From B120-G9 sp034659895 (GTDB lineage Bacteria; Zixibacteria; MSB-5A5; GN15; FEB-12), in the NCBI GenBank assembly GCA_034659895.1, contig JAYEIF010000170.1, forward strand, positions 1-10,966: a DNA stretch of 10,966 nucleotides, written 5' to 3'. Shown piece by piece: positions 8,011 to 10,966 of the stretch (positions are counted from its first letter, which is position 1; each line of letters opens with the position of its first letter). A program made the translations under genes and the position numbers. Under the pieces are notes generated by a model, which worked only from the letters and a program-made list of their open reading frames with translations, did no database searches and was not told where the DNA came from.

Positions 8011-8514
8011 TCATTCAACAATACGCCTGGCGCCAATATATCGCTGGCTCCAGTATTTTTCAAGAAGACTACTAATCATTACACCTTGCGATAAGGATGC
8101 ATGAATAAACTGATTATGACCGACAGAGATTCCAACATGGGACACATAGTTATGACTGGTTCTAAAAAAAACTAGATCCCCATACCGAATTAGATTTCGA
8201 GTGATTTTGGTCCCAACTTTTATCTGGTCTTTGACCTTCCGTGGAAGCTTAGTGTCATTATATTGGCTATACACCTCCTGAGTAAACAGTGAGCAGTCAA
8301 TTCCAGGTTCATAGAGCGATTTGCCTGCATACGGTTTCCCGAGATACTCTTCAAAGATTAAGCCAAGTTTCACATATTCGGATGTATTCCAGTTAATCCC
8401 TTGCGGTGCAACAGTAGCTGGCAGCTCCGCTCCGCCAGTACGATAGCGCGGATAAGAAGTGCAACTTACAAAAATAATAACTACAATACTGAAAAATCCT
8501 ACTGCAATTTTCAT
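8011..8514 (-). CDS. NlpC/P60-family cell-wall peptidase, probable lipoprotein
   Basis: 167 residues. A hydrophobic leader (about 3-16) ends in FVSC, so Cys18 is probably the lipidated first residue of the mature protein, anchored in the periplasm. The rest is one NlpC/P60 domain: catalytic Cys74 in GIDCSLFTQEVY, His126 in SHVGISVG and a third polar residue His138 in FIHAS, with YGDLVFF (111-117) between them. Such enzymes cleave peptidoglycan stem peptides, usually the D-Glu-diaminopimelate bond. The exact bond and the gene name (Spr/NlpC-like) cannot be assigned. The usual DCSGF is DCSLF. The ATG is preceded only by a weak ribosome site (GGGTTG). The gene opens the run that continues through uvrC to dxs; the upstream gap holds a 17-base dyad. 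Confidence 0.88.
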   Translation of the reverse strand: MKIAVGFFSIVVIIFVSCTSYPRYRTGGAELPATVAPQGINWNTSEYVKLGLIFEEYLGKPYAGKSLYEPGIDCSLFTQEVYSQYNDTKLPRKVKDQIKVGTKITRNLIRYGDLVFFRTSHNYVSHVGISVGHNQFIHASLSQGVMISSLLEKYWSQRYIGARRIVE

Positions 8515-8543
8515 CAGTGCAACCCATAATATTTATATCAAAT

Positions 8544-8560
8544 CTATATTAATAATATAG
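8544..8560. promoter_or_regulatory. 17-base AT-only-core dyad upstream of the NlpC/P60 gene
   Basis: CTATATTAATAATATAG is a perfect inverted repeat: 7-base arms around AAT, centred 38 bases before the NlpC/P60 ATG. On the minus strand the first arm gives TATATT, a 5 of 6 match to a -10 hexamer, preceded by TGGC. It could be an operator, a promoter core, or a chance palindrome in AT-rich DNA. The rest of the 165-base gap (8515-8679) is AT-rich, with no recognisable gene, and no rho-independent terminator is visible behind cdsA. Confidence 0.3.
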
Positions 8561-8679
8561 CCAGATTTCAAAGATAAGAACAACTACAAAAACAACAGAA
8601 ATAATTCCTATTATGTAAGATTATCAGTCCAAATTATTGATAATAGAGAAACACAAAAAAGGAAGAAATCCAACACTCT

Positions 8680-9540
8680 CTATTGTGCAATCAACTTGAG
8701 ATAAGCATACATAAAGGGTGCGGCAAAGAGGAGAGAATCAAATCTGTCCAGTATTCCCCCATGGCCTGGGATGATTGCAGAAGAATCTTTGATATTCAGG
8801 GAACGTTTCCACATCGATTCCACCAAATCGCCCATTTGACCGAAAATGGAACATCCGACAGCTATAACAAGAGTATGCCATAATCCAAGATTATCAAATT
8901 TCCAGAAGAACATCAGAACTCCAACAGCAACTGAGCCAATAATACCTCCTATCAATCCTTCGACTGTCTTATTTGGCGAAACAGCAGGCGCAAGTTTGTG
9001 TCGTCCTACCCAGAAACCAAATCCCATAGCCGCAGTATCTCCCACCCATAGAAGCCCAAACAAAAACAATAGTAAATCCCCACCATAGAATCCATTCACT
9101 CCGTTGCCCACAAGAAACACAATTGGATATGTCAGACTAAGATATGCTACCCCCCAGAATAAATGCGAATGACCAGCAAAGAGATCCTCTGGATCATTTT
9201 TTCCTACAGCAAAGAGCATAGCAGACAAGAGATAAAACCCAATCAAAAGAACTAACGCAGAGCCAACTGCCGAACCAGTCAAAATATCGTTAACACTGGA
9301 TACAATCTTAAGTTCAAAGCCTGACAACACAGTAAAAATAACCGCAACCACAAGTAACACTACCCAAAAGGCAGGCTTAGTTACACGGTACTTTTCGCTT
9401 TTGAGAAACTCCACTGTTCCAACGAGAGCAAACAGTAAAAGCATACCAAAAAGCCACGCTCCGCCCTGATAGCTAATCCAGAGGATAATTGGAATAGCGA
9501 CACATGCTACTGCAATTCTGGTTAAGAGATTTCTACTCAC
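8680..9540 (-). CDS. cdsA: phosphatidate cytidylyltransferase (CDP-diacylglycerol synthase)
   Basis: 286 residues, rich in membrane helices. Hydrophobic stretches lie at about 8-22, 28-42, 57-73, 90-112, 126-145, 153-175, 194-213 and 220-236. The enzyme makes CDP-diacylglycerol from phosphatidate and CTP at the inner membrane, the branch point of phospholipid synthesis. The CdsA signature is complete at 242-268: Ser242, Lys245-Arg246, Lys251-Asp252, PGHGG at 258-262 and Asp265-Arg266-x-Asp268. WVGDTAA (165-171) and the SPNKTVEG block (188-195) precede it. The start is GTG at 9540, overlapping the uppS TGA by four bases (GTGA), which points to translational coupling; no in-frame ATG offers a better N-terminus. 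The uppS-cdsA pairing is standard, but the dxr and rseP genes that often follow are absent here. Confidence 0.96.
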   Translation of the reverse strand: MSRNLLTRIAVACVAIPIILWISYQGGAWLFGMLLLFALVGTVEFLKSEKYRVTKPAFWVVLLVVAVIFTVLSGFELKIVSSVNDILTGSAVGSALVLLIGFYLLSAMLFAVGKNDPEDLFAGHSHLFWGVAYLSLTYPIVFLVGNGVNGFYGGDLLLFLFGLLWVGDTAAMGFGFWVGRHKLAPAVSPNKTVEGLIGGIIGSVAVGVLMFFWKFDNLGLWHTLVIAVGCSIFGQMGDLVESMWKRSLNIKDSSAIIPGHGGILDRFDSLLFAAPFMYAYLKLIAQ

Positions 9541-10301
9541 GATGACGATTTTCTGCCTGTTTTCCCAAAACGGCGATCCCGTTGCTGGTAGTTCAGAACA
9601 GCTTGGAAAAAATCACTACGGTTGAAATCCGGCCATAGGGTATCTATCACATACAACTCCGTGTAGCTGGTTTGCCATAGCAAGAAATTTGATATTCTCA
9701 TCTCTCCGGAAGTGCGTATGAGTAAATCAGGGTCGGGCAAAGCAGCTGTGTATAGAAAATTTGAAAAAAGTTCTTCATCAATATCCGGCAAGTCCATTAA
9801 ACCCGCCCGCACAGAGTTAGCTATGGATTTGACAGCATCAAGTATTTCCGTACGTCCCCCATAGTTCAAGGCAAGAATAAGAACCAGCCCTTTATTATTG
9901 CGAGTCTTGCGTACAGCATCAGCAAGCACTTTTCGCCGACTTGCCGACAGACCGTCGATACGTCCAACAGTCAAAAGTTTAATGTCCTTCTTGATTAGCT
10001 CGTTAAGCTCTTTACGGATAGTGCGTGACAGTAATGACATCAAGGTTACTACTTCAGAATGTGGACGCTTCCAGTTCTCAGATGAAAAAGTGTAAAGCGT
10101 AAGATACTTTACACCCAATTCCGCAGCTGACTGTACAGTTTCGCGCACCGCTTTCACCCCAGCCTCGTGGCCGAAAGTGCGTGGTTTGTTACGCTTGGCT
10201 GCCCAACGACCGTTACCATCCATAATTATTGCTATGTGGACAGGAATACGCTCAGGACAAGACAGTAGATTTTCTTTAAGTTTGTCAGCTTTTGATTTCA
10301 T
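9537..10301 (-). CDS. uppS: isoprenyl transferase, probably undecaprenyl diphosphate synthase
   Basis: 254 residues, usual for cis-prenyltransferases. It extends farnesyl diphosphate with isopentenyl units in Z configuration to give the C55 carrier lipid for peptidoglycan and surface polysaccharides. Hallmarks: IAIIMDGNGRWA (23-34) with catalytic Asp28, GHEAGV (44-49), TFSSENWKRP (71-80), LNYGGR (145-150), DLLIRTSGEMRISNFLLWQ (192-210) with Arg196, and Glu216 in TELYV. No transmembrane segment is present; the enzyme acts at the cytoplasmic face of the membrane. The ATG at 10301 has no obvious Shine-Dalgarno, and the region just upstream is palindromic (ATATCATGATAT). It is divergent from the PilZ gene and overlaps cdsA by four bases. 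Chain length is inferred from the family; dehydrodolichyl-like or shorter products are less likely in this context. Confidence 0.96.
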   Translation of the reverse strand: MKSKADKLKENLLSCPERIPVHIAIIMDGNGRWAAKRNKPRTFGHEAGVKAVRETVQSAAELGVKYLTLYTFSSENWKRPHSEVVTLMSLLSRTIRKELNELIKKDIKLLTVGRIDGLSASRRKVLADAVRKTRNNKGLVLILALNYGGRTEILDAVKSIANSVRAGLMDLPDIDEELFSNFLYTAALPDPDLLIRTSGEMRISNFLLWQTSYTELYVIDTLWPDFNRSDFFQAVLNYQQRDRRFGKTGRKSSS

Positions 10302-10406
10302 ATATCATGATATTAGCCCAGAACAGAGTCAACCGCAAGTTTTTTTGAATCCTGAAGCCAACGCATTAGGGAAAGCTACAGAGATTCCCTGTGATGCCGA
10401 CACATA

Positions 10407-10437
10407 ATAATACAAAACAAGATATTCGCATTCACAA
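10407..10437 (-). promoter_or_regulatory. possible uppS promoter
   Basis: On the minus strand, TTGTGA (10437-10432) and TATTAT (10412-10407) are separated by 19 bases, slightly long for sigma-70. TATTAT matches the consensus at 5 of 6 positions. Its -35 overlaps the TTCACA used by the candidate PilZ promoter on the other strand. The rest of the 169-base intergenic region shows a further lone TTGACT (10332-10327) without a good -10. Low certainty. Confidence 0.2.
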
Positions 10438-10459
10438 GTGGATCTTTCAGTAGTATAAA
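10431..10459 (+). promoter_or_regulatory. candidate sigma-70 promoter for the PilZ gene
   Basis: TTCACA (10431-10436), a 17-base spacer and TATAAA (10454-10459) match the consensus at 5 of 6 positions each, with optimal spacing. Transcription would start near 10466, inside or just past the GGAGG ribosome site, leaving a leader of only about 8 bases. That conflicts with use of the Shine-Dalgarno, so either the start lies slightly earlier or another promoter serves the gene. Confidence 0.4.
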
Positions 10460-10461
10460 AT

Positions 10462-10466
10462 GGAGG
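10462..10466 (+). promoter_or_regulatory. ribosome binding site deciding the PilZ gene start
   Basis: GGAGG lies 7 bases before the ATG at 10474 but only 4 before the GTG at 10471. The spacing favours the ATG, so the protein is taken to be 115 residues rather than 116. It is the strongest Shine-Dalgarno in the window. Confidence 0.75.
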
Positions 10467-10473
10467 TAGTGTG

Positions 10474-10821
10474 ATGGAACATGATGGGAGAACGCTGAAA
10501 AGGTGGCAGTTGATTACATATCCTGAGGTATTCGATAAGAATTCAAAACAACCCATTGGCAGAGTTCTTGATATCACCACTGAAGGGGTCAAACTCATTA
10601 GTAAAGGACCCATTGATACAAACAAAACTTTCAATATGAGAATGTCGCTCCCATTAAATATACTCGGAAGTGAAGAAATTACATTTGATGTCAGCAGCTT
10701 ATGGAGTAATAAAGATATTAATCCTGATTATTACAGCACCGGTTTTAGAATGACAAAAATCGCAAACCACGATGTCAGACGAATAGAGCACTTGGTCAGA
10801 GAGTTCTCATTCCGAGACTGA
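10474..10821 (+). CDS. single-domain PilZ-type protein, putative c-di-GMP binder
   Basis: 115 residues, consisting of one PilZ-like domain. The N-terminus carries R6-x-x-x-R10 (RTLKR), and DITTEG at 33-38 corresponds to the second half of the PilZ signature, D/NxSxxG, with Thr for Ser. These are the residues that hold cyclic di-GMP in the family. After them come beta-strand-like segments (FNMRMSLPL, ITFDVSSLW) and the late GFRMTKI motif (90-96), ending in a helix at about 98-112. The opening RWQLITYPEVFDKNSKQPIG resembles a group of stand-alone PilZ proteins I recall from environmental bacteria. Such proteins act as small receptor or adaptor subunits; the partner here is unknown. There is no signal peptide or membrane segment. 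It is the only plus-strand gene, divergent from uppS. The PilZ assignment is good; actual nucleotide binding is inferred. Confidence 0.78.
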   Translation: MEHDGRTLKRWQLITYPEVFDKNSKQPIGRVLDITTEGVKLISKGPIDTNKTFNMRMSLPLNILGSEEITFDVSSLWSNKDINPDYYSTGFRMTKIANHDVRRIEHLVREFSFRD

Positions 10822-10842
10822 TAATATCTACTGATTTAATTA

Positions 10843-10966
10843 GGGTCTGCTGAATAAAGTACCTGTCCGCTCGACAGGCGGGTAAGTTCTTTGTTCATAA
10901 ATAGATAAGCATGTTTTGTATTGTTTCAAGTGAAAGGGTTTTGTTGTAAATAGCTTAAAAGGCTTG
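10843..10966. mobile_element. possible end of an insertion sequence or dispersed intergenic repeat
   Basis: Starting 21 bases after the PilZ stop, the text GGGTCTGCTGAATAAAGT (10843-10860) resembles, from memory, terminal inverted repeats of transposase-carrying elements that begin GGGTCTGnTGAA. A GC-rich hairpin follows at once, then AT-rich non-coding DNA to the window edge. No transposase reading frame is visible in these 124 bases, and the other end of any element would lie outside. Without the partner repeat this remains a suggestion. Confidence 0.3.
10862..10878. repeat. GC-rich inverted repeat
   Basis: CCTGTC and GACAGG are perfect 6-base arms around CGCTC. A second, interleaved pairing (CCGC with GCGG, 10867-10881) is also possible. 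It stands out sharply from the AT-rich surroundings. It is about 40 bases after the PilZ gene stop, but it has no T-run behind it on the plus strand, so it is not a typical rho-independent terminator. Confidence 0.6.

Noticed and set aside
10329..10634. A 101-codon minus-strand frame opposite the PilZ gene and the intergenic region
   Set aside because: The PilZ frame has a strong ribosome site and domain motifs; the opposing frame has neither and overlaps likely promoters.
10862..10885. Rho-independent terminator for the PilZ gene
   Set aside because: The hairpin is real, but no run of T follows it on the plus strand and no run of A precedes it for the minus strand.
1..10966. CRISPR arrays, tRNA or rRNA genes, toxin-antitoxin pairs, defence genes, riboswitches
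   Set aside because: Nothing with the required repeats, folds or motifs was seen; non-coding gaps are all under 170 bases and mostly AT-rich.

Overview
The window reads as chromosomal DNA from a free-living, Gram-negative-type bacterium of moderate to low GC. It carries ten minus-strand genes and one plus-strand gene, and nearly all of the minus-strand genes are housekeeping. The lineage cannot be fixed from the sequence alone. The diverged Dxs, the ST7-like TPR protein, the NlpC/P60 lipoprotein and the PilZ protein would fit an uncultivated group of the FCB or Zixibacteria kind, but this is an impression, not a result. No rRNA, tRNA, CRISPR array, intact transposon or phage gene is present.

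Layout, read right to left in the direction of transcription of the minus strand. uppS (10301-9537) and cdsA (9540-8680) overlap by four bases and form an envelope pair: the undecaprenyl carrier lipid and CDP-diacylglycerol. A 165-base AT-rich gap follows, containing a perfect 17-base dyad. Then comes a tightly packed run: an NlpC/P60 lipoprotein (8514-8011), uvrC (7980-6154), xseA (6115-4883), xseB (4905-4663), ispA (4663-3776) and dxs (3760-1796). Spacings are 38 bases or less and two junctions overlap, so this is probably one transcript. After a 131-base gap come nadK (1664-798) and, 53 bases further on, a TPR protein (744 to beyond base 1) that is cut by the left edge.

On the right, a small PilZ-type gene (10474-10821) diverges from uppS. 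The two share a 169-base intergenic region with possible back-to-back promoters. The last 120 bases hold a GC-rich hairpin next to a sequence that looks like the tip of an insertion sequence or intergenic repeat.

Functionally, dxs makes the first committed MEP-pathway intermediate, ispA condenses C5 units into farnesyl diphosphate, and uppS extends that to undecaprenyl diphosphate. The window therefore holds the entry and the two prenyl-chain steps of carrier-lipid synthesis, with DNA repair (uvrC, xseAB) and NADP supply (nadK) interleaved. The xseA-xseB-ispA-dxs-nadK order is a widespread bacterial arrangement.

I see no convincing new multi-gene system. The points most worth a second look are a Dxs that lacks the usual His of its GHQ motif, the candidate mobile-element end at the right edge, and the compact divergent promoter of the PilZ gene.
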